Made by a program: the position numbers and the translations under genes. A model generated the notes under the pieces. The model saw only the letters and a program-made list of their open reading frames with translations, was not told where the DNA came from and ran no database searches. This document shows positions 53,170 to 64,000 of a stretch of DNA of 64,000 nucleotides, one piece after another. How positions within the stretch are numbered: the first letter of the stretch is position 1; each line of letters begins with the position of its first letter. The stretch covers positions 12,090,001 to 12,154,000 of the forward strand of contig NC_134161.1 in the NCBI RefSeq assembly GCF_033958435.1. The letters are read 5' to 3'. The stretch comes from Carettochelys insculpta (lineage: Eukaryota > Chordata > Testudines > Carettochelyidae).

Positions 53170-55339
53170 CCTGGAAAATATACCAAAAGGGGAACATTTA
53201 TGCTCCAGCTGAATTAGATGGAAACGAAGGGGCAGAGATGGCTGGAAAACATTAATCTCTTTTCATCAAATCAGGATGAAGTGGTAAAGAAACTATGAAC
53301 TGCCCTTATTTTGTTCTTTCTTTTGGGAAAGGATCTGCCAAAAGATTCAGGCAGGGGAGAACTGAAATGGAATTCTTTCTGCTTGCGGCTTGCCTGGAAG
53401 GTTCCTTTTCTGCCTTCAAGGACAAAGTGAAATTGACAACCGCCATCCAAGCTTGCAGCTTGGGGCCCATCTTTTTGATTTTTCCCAATTTAAAAATTTT
53501 GCCAATGCCATAATTTTCCCGGGGAAATGTCAATTAGGCAAACAGCAGCATTTTCCAGCAGGAAGTTAATCCCTGGGAAAATGCTTCATCTTTCTCCATC
53601 TCTCCCCACAGCATGATAATTCTGTCTTTTCATGCTTCCTCTGACACTCGTCATCCAGGATCCTGCAGCCCTGACTCATTAAGGAGCCCTAGTGACTTCA
53701 GCGAGCATGCAGAAAAGAAATAAGTTTACCAGACTGAGGTGGATAGAAGGGAGAGCACATCATCCCCCACTAGAAGAGGAAAGGGTTGCCCACGTCCACT
53801 CTTTAGCATGTCACAGTTGCAATGAGCCCTTTGCATTTTACAAATAGAGAGGCCATCACAAGGGGACCCTTCACATCAGATTATCAAAAGGCTGGGGATA
53901 CAGACAGATCCATTGCTGCATTATAGTCTGCTAGCATTTGACTGAAACAGCCTCTGGAAAGAGGCATGGATTCTTTGAGCATTTATATACTACTGGTTAT
54001 AATGGAGCGTGGCTGCTCTTGAAGGAGTGTCACCCAAGGGTCATCTGAAACAGCTGCTCTGTAAGGGGCACTCACTCGCCCCTCCCTCCCCCCACAAATC
54101 CCACAGTGATGTTTGTAGTTAACGGAAGAGGCATTATTTGCTGTCACCAGCAGACCCCAGGGGCACACTGTTTGTAATTCAATCCAGGCAGAACAACAGC
54201 ACCTTCCCACCCTGTTTTATTTGAACTGACCTATTAGGCCTCTCTGAATCAAGCTACACAAGGGGAGACAGAAGGAAACAAATGTTCTTGCTCCAAAGGA
54301 GTGATCTGGAGATTCTGCAAGGTGGGTCCCCTCACAGCACATCGTCTGTGCTGCCTACACCTAGTCAGGTCTCACCACCTCTCCTCCCACCATTTGCAAT
54401 GAGGGTCTTACTCATTCCCAGAAACTGGTGCAGACTCCAACTAAACATTGGGCTTGTGAGGGTGCCGCAGGCCTAGCCTACACCAGCTCACAGCTAGGAA
54501 GGAAACAGCTCCCAAGCCTCTTTTCCTGGGACTTGTTCCATCAGAGGGTCATCTCAGACCCCAGTGGGCTTCACAGTGTCCATTCCAGAACTACGAGGTG
54601 AGTGTCCAACCAAACCTCTGGAGACAGACTAAGATACTCTGCAATCAGTGTCCTAAAAGGTCAGACAGATCCTATGTTTCTTTCTAACTTGGCTCTCTTG
54701 CCAGTGACCACCCTGAATTCGTGATGGGGCAGATCTGTCTGGGAAAAGATAGTTCTTCTTTCTCCCCAGCCACAGCTCATTCCCACCAAAGTAGCTCTTT
54801 TTACAGATCCACTGCCAGCATGCACTGGAACAGAGAACACTCTTGTTCTACTGAGACCCGGCCTGTCTTCTGCATCATTGCTACAGGAGCCAATAAAACA
54901 GCTTGTGTCTGAGGTTCTCAGTATTTCCAATCCCAAACATTCAGAAACAAAATGTCTAAGCTAACACCCTCCTCCACCATGAAATTGAAAAAGAGTAAGT
55001 TTAGGGTTCTTTTTATATTCCTTCTGGTTTATTTGCCTCCAGGTCACACACAGGTTGGGCCCCAAATGTTTTTCTTGGCAATAATTATGGCTAGAGACTT
55101 CCTCCCTGCCTCCCTCAAAAAGCTTAAATTCTCAAATAATCACATTCTTCCAGGACCTGGGACTTTAAGACAAACACCACAGATTATGAGGCTCACAGTA
55201 AAATTATGGGAGCTGGTAACACTGGGAAGTTATTAATGAATTAATTAATTAAGTCTGAAAACACTCCAATTAGGTAAAGAAATGGAGGGAATGGAGGTAT
55301 AGAGAAGTTAAAACCAAAAGCAGCCACTTAGTCTGGGTG
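53170..55339. other. No recognisable gene
   Basis: Unique-looking sequence. A poly-pyrimidine/AAATTT block is at 53470-53530. No supported exon. Confidence 0.35.
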
Positions 55340-55359
55340 GCCAACTTGAGACACAGAAG

Positions 55360-55480
55360 GGGCCTGGTTTTCAGAGGTGCTCAGCACCGCAAGTTCCCAC
55401 TGATTTCAGATGGAATGAGGGCTGGTCAGTGCCTCTAAAAAAATCAGTTCCAAGTTGAGCACTTGGAAACCGAAGCAGGA
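55360..55480. repeat. Dispersed reptile repeat with GAGGTGCTCAGCACC word
   Basis: GGTTTTCAGAGGTGCTCAGC, then TCCCACTGATTTCAGATGG, with partial inverted similarity to the following GTCAGTGCCTCTAAAAA, resembles a common short bird/reptile repeat (recollection). Confidence 0.4.
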
Positions 55481-56139
55481 AATCTGGGCGTCAGTGACCT
55501 GAAAAAACTCACCATGCAAATCAGTGGTAGAGATAAGAAAATAACCCAGGAGTCGTGGTGCCACTCGACAGCTGTGATGGCGGTGGACTAGGCCCTGAAG
55601 CCCCCTACAGAAGACCACAGGCCTTGCCACACCCCATCCCAGCGAGAGGAGCAGACAAGAGGTCCTCCAGGGAGATGAGAGCAGATGTCCCTGCTGCAGC
55701 CAGTCAGGGTCTAGCAGGCCACTATAAAAGAGCTGCGAGGCTAGCACCTGGTACAGTGTTTCCTCATGGGAGCTGAACACAGGCAGGTCTATATACTGCC
55801 TGGCAGACCAGCAGCACTTTGGACAGCTCCAAGTGCGAGTTGAACCGAGACCTGGGCAAGACCCAGGCCTAGTGGCCAGAAACTGTTCACAATATTATAG
55901 GAACTGACAGCACCCTGGACAAGGGCTAGTCAGATCCCATCCTCAGAACCCTGAAGACAACCAGGAAAGGCTTTACAAGGTACGCTTGGCCACAGCGGGG
56001 AGCTCATGTGCAGGTGGACCCTGTTACAACAGCATAATGGAAAGAGAGTACTGCCTCTCAGACGCTGTGTTACAATTGGCTTTAGGTGAGGTGGGGCAGC
56101 AGGACAATGAGATTCCCTCGCCATCCGGGGTATGTATTT

Positions 56140-56420
56140 ACTGCATGTGGGTTTGAGCCCAACCGCCCCTGCAGTCCACACTGAAACACTTTTGAGTCAG
56201 GTCAGGCAAAATTCCAGAACCTGGGGCCTAGGACCCACCAAGGGTTGGAACTCACTTGTTATAGCCCTGTTATTTTGCAGCATGCCTGCAGTCCAGACCA
56301 CAGTCTGGAGCTAGAAGGTCTGTGCTGTGCAGCAAGGGCACATGAGCACAGCTGTGGGACTTGAGCCCAGCAATTGCAAACTGAGGTTTGAAATGCAGCG
56401 TGAACGCTCAAGCATGGGCA
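56140..56420. mobile_element. Possible MITE related to the TGCAGTCCACACTG type
   Basis: GTTTGAGCCCAACCGCCCCT followed by GCAGTCCACACTGAAACACT, and further in CCTGCAGTCCAGACC and AATGCAGCGTGAACGCTCAA, look like parts of a TIR element. Ends not resolved. Confidence 0.3.
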
Positions 56421-57769
56421 TGGCAACACCCCATCAAAAGCACAGGCCCCAAAGTCCCAGGTTTACAATACAGTGCAAACATGCCAGATAGCAAAATATA
56501 GGTGAGCTGCAGTAAAATCACCTCAGAGGAATTTAACATGGAATTTATAGGCCACACGGCCAGAAGAGAGACAGATTGGGCTACCAGGCTGCCCTTTTGC
56601 ATTCTGCAAAGATTCCTCCCATCATATTTCCCATTAATATCTTGTCTCGCTCATTCCTGAACCTCTGCCTCCGCTCCCACTCTGGGAATCTGTTCTGCTA
56701 CTCACTTGCTCTTACCATTGAGAACTTTTTGCTAATAGTTGGTCAAAAACTTTGCTTTCCCTAGCTCCAGGGCTTTGCTTCTTATCCTACCACCTTCTGA
56801 GACCGTGAATAATTCCCTTCCTTCATTTATATTGTTGCCCAGAAGGTATTTCCAGGCTGAAATCATTCTTTCCTCTCCCAACAGCCCAACCTCAGAGGAT
56901 GGTGGACTACAGTTTAACATTAGACCCAGATGGCATCGCCTCTTTGAGATCAAGCCCCTGAATTGCACACAGGCTGCTTCCAGACTGATCAGGGATGAGT
57001 TCAACCTGGCAACATCCTTTTCCATGTGTTCTGCTCAGAACTGTTCCCCCCATTGAGGCCCCAGTGAGATCCCCACCGAGGCAATGAGAGATTAAAGAAA
57101 TCCACAGCCACCCCACCCTGAGAAGGGAAAGCTAGGAGCACATTGTTTTTCAGATATGGATTGAAAACAAAGTCCACCAAAACCATTTTACATTCAGGAT
57201 CTCTGCTATGCCATTATTAAGGTGTGTGCTCTGATTTGGGAAACCTGTCTGGAATAAAATCAGCTGGGTCCTTTCCCCAAAAGTCCAATTTGACCTGGCA
57301 CACTTCTGATGGGTACAACAGTTTTATTTTTTAACGGATGCTAATCTTCTTTTTAGGTGACTTCCCCAGCCAGGGATGGAAGCAGGGACACCAGAATACC
57401 TCAAGGGGAGTTATTCTCTGCTTCCTATTGGTAGATCCAAAAGACCTTTCCCAAGGGAACGTGAGTCCACGTGAAATGTGGCTAAAATTCCAAACACCAA
57501 CATTTAAACACACCCATAGGAGTTCTGCACAAAACAGGCTGGAACCCGAGACACGTTTGTCAGAACATTTCGGGTGAGGCAGGAGTTTTCCTCTGGTTTC
57601 AAAAGGAAACACGGCATATGATCATGGGACACCCAAGTCACACAAAGGCAGAAGGTGCCTGTGGAGCTTAACAAAAGTCACAGTCCCCTTTGGGTTTAAC
57701 CGTCACCACAGGGAGTTCACATGAACCTGAAACTTAGAGAGAGGAATCTCAAGGGATGAGGAACCAACC
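56421..57769. other. No recognisable feature
   Basis: Unassigned flank. Short frames only. Confidence 0.35.
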
Positions 57770-57834
57770 TGGCCTGAAAGAGATGAATAGCTTCACGGAA
57801 AGCCATGAGCACGTAAGGTTAACAGACTCAGGTC

Positions 57835-57905
57835 ATTGGCAGGAGGGGATGAACCTGCGACCTTTGGGGCTAAAGCCCTGTGCTCTACAGCATGAGCTAA
57901 AAGCC
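57835..57905 (-). repeat. tRNA-like sequence, probably a SINE head
   Basis: On the minus strand, GGGCTTTTAGCTCATGCTGT then AGAGCACAGGGCTTTAGCCC and GGTCGCAGGTTCATCCCC has an A-box-like TAGCTCATGCTGTAGAGC and a B-box-like GGTTCATCCC at tRNA spacing. The anticodon arm is irregular. It may be a tRNA pseudogene or the head of a tRNA-derived SINE. A partial echo (GAGCATGAGCCTCTACTGCA) is at 58493. Confidence 0.5.
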
Positions 57906-58184
57906 CAGCCAAGACTGTAGAGCAGAGACTTTGCTGTCCCGACTACATGGTCTCAGTGCCTCTGGGTTTACATATAACAAGTATTTCCCAAGGGACCAGA
58001 GGGGAGAGTTTGGCTATTTGGGGTGGGGTTGTGGGAGGAGATGGGGTACCGCTCTGCCTGGAAGGCACTTACCGAAGCAGCCCCTGGCCAGCACCCCTCT
58101 CAGGCAGACTTCCCTACCGGCCAGCAGCCCCTCATCACTCCAAGTGGCTGGCTGGTCCATGAGGTTCTCTGCACTATAGGTGGA

Positions 58185-58400
58185 AAGTTCACACACTGCC
58201 ACCCACCTCACAACCACCAAAATCTCTCTGCTCCTGTTGGCTGGAAACCAGCCAATGAAGCTGAGAAATTGTGCTCCACTGCCCCTGCCCTCAGCAAAAT
58301 CTCTCACTGTTTTCTGCCCAATGGGAGTTGAGAGATGTTGCTGGCAGTGGGAGCAGCATGAGAAGACCCCCCCAGCACAGAAGGCCATAGGGAGCGGCCA
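58185..58400. repeat. Dispersed repeat with GCCAATGGGAG-type word
   Basis: CTGTTGGCTGGAAACCAGCC, AGCAAAATCTCTCACTG and CCCAATGGGAGTTGAGAGAT suggest a palindrome-rich repeat, possibly related to that at 5.85-6.24 kb. Confidence 0.3.
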
Positions 58401-59535
58401 GCCACTTGGAGTGTCACTGCTCCTTGCTGAAGGGGTGGGCTGCAGGACGGTTTAAAAGGCTTCGTGGGCTGGATCTTGCTTGCCCTGGCTTAGAGCATGA
58501 GCCTCTACTGCATGAGCTATAAGCTAGTGGGCTAGTAGCTATGGGTTTGTAGCTATGGGAGCAACCTCATTATTTTTCTGTAAGTCGTCTTGCTCCCGCT
58601 ACATGGGACAGTGCACCCCACCCAGAAGGAGAGTCACAGAGGCACCACAAATTACCCAGTTTGCACTCTGTCCCTGCGCCTCCCCTCCTGCCCAGAGCTG
58701 GAACACCATGAACAGCTGATTCTCAGCGTTCCGGCTCTGGGAGGGAAGGAGAGAGGTGTGGATGGAGAATGGATCAGGAGAAATGGCTGTGAGGGAGAAG
58801 AATCAGGGAAGTCTGCTGGTGGGGACGGGACACACAGGAGGGCTGCAGGTGAAGCCCCGCTGGGCTACGGGCTGCTGCAGCCCACGTAGCTGAAGGAGGG
58901 ACACTCGTGTCGCCCATCCACTATTACTGGTTGCCTATCACTGATCAAGATCATCCCTGACAACATACGGACTCTCCCTCCTGCTGTTATTCAAAATTGC
59001 CCCCCATCCACCCTGGGATAAGCGGACCAGGCAGAGCACACATGCCCTCTGCTTCCCAGGAAGCAACATGGAGGTTTTGTTAATATCCTCCTGTGGAGCA
59101 CTGCCCCTCACACCCAGGGGCTGCTCCATCCCATGTCAAGCTCCAGCCGGTTGTCACAGCCAGTTTACTCCTCTCTGCTTGGCTGCCTTACTCTCTGGGC
59201 CCCTGCCAAGAGCCAGAAAGGGAAGGGTAGGAGGGAGAGGGGACGGGGCAGCACCTGTCGGCAATGCGAATGTCAGACAGACACTTGGAACAGCCTCTGA
59301 GAGATGCTCACCAGCTCCGAATTGGGCACACAAAAAGACCTGCCAGCTCTCCCCGGCCCCCTCCAATGTGCTCTCCTCCCAGCTCCAATACTCCACAGGC
59401 TCAGTCACTTCCCCCCATATAGTGGAGTCCATCCTCCGCCAGGACCGGAGTGTCAGGCTCCTGCAGGGGACAGGTGGCCAACACAGCCCGAGAACCCAGC
59501 AGCAGAATCTTCCTGTGGCACTGCCCTTCTCTGAG
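58401..59535. other. No recognisable gene
   Basis: GC-richer sequence with long overlapping frames on both strands (59068-59631 plus, 59154-59690 minus) that run into the hAT-like MITE. No domain recognised. Confidence 0.35.
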
Positions 59536-59543
59536 GTCACTGC

Positions 59544-59685
59544 CAGTGATCCCTCCCATTTCTTTCTTTCCACACGCAGAATAAATTTTGTTATGTGCAC
59601 CAAGGCATTTACAAATGTGCACCACAGGTAGAAACATGCTGAGTGACATTTAAATCCCTCCTGGGTAGCCACACAGTGGACACTG
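59544..59685. mobile_element. hAT-like MITE, copy 4, with 8-bp target duplication
   Basis: It starts CAGTGATCCCTCC and ends GTGGACACTG. Flanks GTCACTGC (59536-59543) and GTCACTGG (59686-59693) match at 7 of 8. The interior shares TATGTGCACCAAGGCATTTA and ATGTGCACCACAGGTAGAAA with the other copies, but is shortened to 142 bp. Confidence 0.78.
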
Positions 59686-59693
59686 GTCACTGG

Positions 59694-61185
59694 GCAGTTG
59701 GGGCAGTCGAATATGTCAAGGCCACAGTGACATTTGTCAGCAGTTTGTTTTGAGAGAGAGAAAAATCCACCCCTTGGGTCAAGTTCAGCAACAGCAGCAG
59801 GAGGGAGAAAGTGCTAATGGGGTGTAACAGGCATGGTACGTGCTTGACAGCTGTCACCTTGACCATCGCACCAGGGACTGGATTGAACATTTCCTGAGCT
59901 ACAGACATGAGCTACTAGAATTCAAAATAAAGAGCCACAGGGCATTTTAGCTGGGCCTCCAAACAACTCACGTGCAGATTGGGGCCAAGAAAGGCCCTGT
60001 AAAGTGCACAAACCTGTGAGCTACCCATGCAGGCCTCATCCTTCTCTGATCTACCCCAGGGAGAATGCCACTGAGGGCAATGCAATTTGCTCTGCTACCA
60101 GAGGAGACTGCAGAAGCCAGAAGGGAGGGTGTCAGCTCTTGTAGCTATACCCTGCCAACCCACCCTCCCCGCTCTCCCACGCTGAGTCTTCTGAGAGTGA
60201 TGATGGTGTTAACACAAACAGATTTTGCCAGCCAAGAGGAGGCTGCTTTTCAATACCAGCGCCTGTCTAATCTGTGCAGATATTTTACAACCCTGGAAAA
60301 TTAAGAAAACAGAATCAGTACAATGCTGAAGCAGGGCTGGCTGTTGCTAGTCTGTACCAGTTAATATAGTACTCAGAGCAATGGGGGAGAGGCAGATGCT
60401 CCCACAGATGAGGAATGCACTTGGATTCAGGAAAAGAACCCAAGTGGGATATGGTTTCCCATGTGGACCAGGAAAAGCCAGGTTTGTTTGGCTGGCTATA
60501 CACCTTGATCGAAGCCGTACTGGATTCAGCTCTTTGAGGGATTCAGAAAACATCCCTGGAGAGAATCCAAGCTGGCTTCTCATTTCTACCTGGAAGCGAT
60601 TCCCAACATGGCCTGCTGGGTTCCATAGACCACCTGGAAAGGCTCTGGGTACTGGCTAATTCAATGCTCAGTCCAGAGCTTAAAACCAGCCCATCTGCTC
60701 TGCAACAGGGTGATCTAGAGGGGGAAATGCCTAAGTACAATTCCACAACAGGGCATTAAAAAGACGTAATAAAATATACACGTGTGATTAAATGGTGTCA
60801 TCAAGATGGGCTATAAATCAGAGATTTTATGGAGTCTGATTATAAATTCAATTTGTTCTGTAAGCATTTAAAGAAAGAAAAATGGAGACGCAGAACAGAT
60901 TTAAGCCCAGCCACAATGCTGCTGCTATTTTACAGTTGCTTTGTGGGTGTCTTGTCCCCAGGAGAGGAACAGGAAGTAGAAGTGTTGGGGTGGGATGTAG
61001 AGAGCTGTCATGTCTGAGTATCCCACTGCTCAGACTTCCTTTTCACTGCAGCACCCAGAGGCGCGAATCTCCAAGACCATACAGATTGCAGGGGTCCATG
61101 TGCAAACACACATGTAGCATGTGTCCAGACATTCGTGCAAGCCCCCATGGAGGGGGAAGTGCACATATCCACACGTGTTCTTTTT
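59694..61185. other. No recognisable gene; AT-rich block at 60745-60890
   Basis: The 60745-60890 block (GACGTAATAAAATATACAC, TGGTGTCATCAAGATGGGC, TTCAATTTGTTCTGTAAGC) lacks repeat features and could be conserved non-coding sequence. Confidence 0.35.
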
Positions 61186-61187
61186 TA

Positions 61188-61400
61188 TAGGTAACAGAGA
61201 GGTGGCCGTGTTAGTCTGTACTCCAACAAACCAAAGCAACAGAAACGTAGCACTTTAAAGACTAACAAAATGATTTATATGGTGATGAGCTTTCATGGGA
61301 CAGACCCACTTCTTCCGATCAATTTCATTTCCAATACAGACTGACATAAAAAGTTCAGAGGACCAAAAAGAAAAAAAAATGCAATAAAAGCTGACAAAGC
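61188..61400. repeat. Dispersed retroposon fragment, same family as the 33.6 kb fold-back
   Basis: GGTAACAGAGAGGTGGCCGT, then AACGTAGCACTTTAAAGACT, AACAAAATGATTTATATGG and GCTTTCATGGGACAGACCCA. The first half aligns with 33622-33710. This copy continues into unique family sequence instead of folding back. An A-rich run is at 61367-61385. Confidence 0.6.
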
Positions 61401-62795
61401 AAATAGATTGAAAGAAAGGGGTGAGAGGTAGGGGGATATTAATTGTCCTGCCTGAGATAATTACGAGGTGTTCACCTGCTCACACACCTGCTCCCGTGTG
61501 TTCACCATTCACACTCAAACACGCTGTCCTTTGTGTTCATTCTCATGTGCTCACAAGCATACACACTCCCTACACAACTTACCGAGTCACTTTCAACTAC
61601 ATCCTCTCATGCACTCAGAGACAGACATTACTATTCACATATACTTCATGGCCTATTCACCCTCAAACATGCTCCCTTTCACTTACACGGCAGCTCTCTC
61701 TCACACTACTCTTGCACAGACTGTTCACTGCTCGCAGACAGCTTCTGACTTTTACAGCACAAGGAGTTAAACCACTTCAGGGAAGGGAGGAATGAAAATG
61801 ATGGAGGGAAAAAAGCTACTTTTCTTCCCCTTCAAATGCCAAGAGAAAATGTCAAAGAAATTGCTTTCCTGGAAATAACTCTAGAGTTCAAACAAATCGT
61901 CAAGTGTCATTTCCCAGCCTCCCTACCTCCCAGCAGGATGGTAACTCTTATCTTGTAGTTGGTCTATTAGCTGGTATTTTCCCCTCCAGTCCTTCTCTTC
62001 CCCTGACTCACTGCCAGACAAGGGAGGGATCGTGCTGTATTTCTTAGCGCCGCAAGAAATTTCAGGATAAACAGCACTTTTAAATTCAACAGCAGACAAA
62101 AAAAATCTACCCACATGACAAGAGCATGCAGCCACACCATTAAAAAGGATTTGCCAGGTACCTGACAACTTGTGGTCACTACAGGCCTCACCAGATTTCT
62201 CCCAGGAAGCAAAGTATTATAGATTTGATGCCTGTGCCAACGTCCAATGAGAGCGTAATTAACTCTGCCCATCTAAAATCCACCCTGTCACTGTAACTGG
62301 ACAGGATTCCTTCGTTTCTTATATGAAACCGCTGTTCAACTTTGCTGTGTGTTCTTGACCAGCATCCCCCTCCCACCCCAGAGGTGGCTGCATTTCAGTG
62401 TGCGTCATTGGTTTGTAAATAGCTTTGGGAACCCAAGTGTGGAATATGCCATACAAATGTGCATTATTTATGTCTATCTGTCATGAGTCTGGTGACAGTG
62501 CAAGCAAACTCCAGGTTATTAACTGCCTGTGCTACAGCCCAGAAAGAATAATTTAGTAGTTTCTCAGCAGAATTATATATTAGGTGGGTGCAAGGCACAT
62601 TTTCCAGCAGGGCTGCTTCTTGCCACAATGTAAAAAAGAAACTAGGTCAAATTCAGCCCTGGTGGCAGTGGGATTGCTCCTGCTTGCCTGGAGGCTGGGC
62701 CTGGACCACCATCACCGGGATGGTGTGGAAGAGCTGTACAAAGGGGCTGCCTGGCTCCTGAGCCCCTTGCTATAGGCTCAGGGAACCAGCTCCAT
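61401..62795. other. No recognisable gene
   Basis: CA/TC-rich stretch at 61490-61700 with repeated CACAC and TTCAC words. No exon or named repeat. Confidence 0.35.
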
Positions 62796-62797
62796 CC

Positions 62798-63030
62798 AAG
62801 GGTCTGTCTGCACTGCAGTTGGCCTGTGGCTGCAGTACATGTACCTGACCTACACAAGGTGGTTGGGCCCCAAGGAGACAGCCCATGCTGCTGCAGCTTC
62901 ACTCGTCCTGTATATGAACCAATTTGATGGACACTCAGGGTACATTCAGACAGGCTGTAAGCACATCTCTGCCCTACCTACCATGGCCCAGTCGGGTGCC
63001 ACTGTCGCTACACCTCAGTGGGCTTGTAGA
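62798..63030. mobile_element. Possible truncated TIR element
   Basis: GGGTCTGTCTGCACTGCAGT and CATTCAGACAGGCTGTAAGC resemble internal or end parts of the GTCTACACTGCA group. Ends not resolved. Confidence 0.3.
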
Positions 63031-63041
63031 TCCAATGCAGA

Positions 63042-63295
63042 ATCATAGAACATTAGAATTGGAAGGGACCTTGAGAGGTCATCAAGTCCAGTCCCCTGCC
63101 CTCATGGCAGGGCCAAGAACCATCTCTAGAGCATCACCAACAGATGCCTATCCCACTTGCTCTTAAATATCTCTATGGAGAGATTCCACAACCTCCCTAG
63201 GCAATTTATTCCACCACCAGACCACCCTGACAATTAAGAAGTTATCCCTCACGTCCAACCTAAATCTCCCTTTCCTCAGTTTAAGCAAAATAAGC
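63042..63295 (-). repeat. CR1 LINE 3' end with terminal repeat, minus orientation
   Basis: It starts at AATCATAGAACATTAGAATT, the reverse complement of the CR1 terminal ATTCTATG-type repeat. GGAAGGGACCTTGAGAGGTC, ATCAAGTCCAGTCCCCTGCC, AGATTCCACAACCTCCCTAG, CAATTTATTCCACCACCAGA and TTATCCCTCACGTCCAACCT follow. The true 3' terminus of the element is preserved; the 5' side is truncated. Confidence 0.92.
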
Positions 63296-64000
63296 CACTA
63301 CCAAGTCAAAATGGCCACTTCCCTCGACCAGCAGCATGTGTCTTGTCTCGCCTCAGAGCAGCAGGGGGCAAGAGAGAGGCCAGCTTGTGTTCCTGCATCT
63401 CGACTGGCGTTAAAGCCATTTGTTCTGGGAGGGCCACCAGGTGGGTCTTCTCTGCAACCGACTGTGCAGGTGGAAAACCACAAGCCCATGTTGCATGGGA
63501 ATTCTGATCCTGGTGGCATGTTAGAGGGACACCTCCTGGCTTGAGGAGAAGGGGGAAAGGCTGGCTTGGACCCTTAGGGCTGCACTCTGGTTTGCATTCC
63601 CCCTGAGCATGCACTGAGCTAGAGGGAGGGGAGCTGAGACTGAGAAGCCCAGTGGTGGTTCCCTAAGAGATTCTGTCCCCCTAGGGCCAGGGACTCATGC
63701 TCAGCAGCACCCCTGCCAGCTGCTGTAACAATCAGAAGGGCAGGCAGCTCTTCAAAAGGAACTGCCCATTCTTGTGGCTACGCAGCATATTCAGGCACTT
63801 GGGAGAAGGGGTTCCACCAGCTCTGAGAAAGGTGCAGTGCAGGGAGAAGGGTCACCTGCCCCCTCCCCTGTTCACCTGTGTAGGATAAAATCAGCTGGTG
63901 TTATACATAGAGGGTCCCAAGCAGCAATGTAGCACTTTCCACATGTTCAGGACTCCTCTGCCACATGGTGCTGATGACCACTGCTGGAGCGTCAGCCTTG
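63296..64000. other. No recognisable gene
   Basis: GCAGCAATGTAGCACTTTCC at 63923 echoes the arm sequence of the 33.6 kb fold-back and may be the edge of another copy running out of the window. Otherwise unassigned. Confidence 0.3.

Noticed and set aside
59068..59690. Overlapping 187-codon (+) and 178-codon (-) frames
   Set aside because: Both run into the hAT-like MITE at 59544-59685 and mirror each other; no domain.
61490..61760. Repeated TTCAC/CACAC words as a possible regular repeat array
   Set aside because: Spacing is irregular, no direct repeats with unique spacers, and the organism is a vertebrate. Simple low-complexity sequence is enough.
63923..63942. Match to the fold-back arm sequence (GCAGCAATGTAGCACTTTCC)
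   Set aside because: Only about 20 bases near the window edge; too short to call an element.

Overview
Kind of organism. This is vertebrate nuclear DNA with almost no protein-coding content. Copies of CR1-type LINE 3' ends dominate, with old MIR/CORE-SINE fragments, short hAT-, Tigger- and other TIR-bearing DNA transposons, and one decayed RTE-like retrotransposon. That mix points to a sauropsid reptile, most likely a turtle. The organism is inferred from repeat content, not read directly.

The one gene. I can support a single protein-coding exon: the first coding exon of an IgLON cell-adhesion gene (neurotrimin/OPCML pair) on the minus strand at 24951-25117. It encodes the signal peptide and the start of the first Ig domain, ends in a consensus splice donor, and sits in a CpG island of about 1.3 kb (24.8-26.1 kb). 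Transcription runs toward lower coordinates, so 1-24950 is read as the start of a long first intron. The sequence from about 26 kb to 64 kb is upstream flank, or intron of a longer isoform if a more distal promoter exists. A splice acceptor embedded in the coding exon fits such a distal promoter.

Layout. 0-24.9 kb (intron): TIR elements at 0.2, 9.6, 11.3, 16.6, 17.6 and 19.7 kb; a Tigger-like element at 3.5 kb; CR1 pieces at 6.3-6.8 and 12.5-13.0 kb; a decayed initiator-tRNA-Met-like sequence at 13.0 kb; hAT-like MITEs at 12.0 and 23.2 kb; a pyrimidine-rich minisatellite-like tract at 10.7 kb. 24.8-26.1 kb: CpG island and exon. 26-33 kb: mostly unique sequence with one MIR. 33.6 kb: a fold-back element with a perfect 13-bp target duplication. 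35-38.4 kb: several TIR elements, one nested. 38.9-40.6 kb: RTE-like element with an inverted 5' segment. 41-64 kb: CR1 copies in both orientations, two MIRs, a Tigger-like element carrying another TA-flanked transposon, and a fourth hAT-like MITE.

What is not here. I see no rRNA, CRISPR, operon or multi-gene system, and nothing I would call a new biological system. The longer open frames (up to 271 codons) are GC-rich or repeat-overlapping frames without recognisable domains. The observations most worth checking are the dual-use splice acceptor in the signal-peptide exon, the inverted RTE, the fold-back element with its target duplication, the nested transposons, and the tRNA-like sequence with a changed anticodon.
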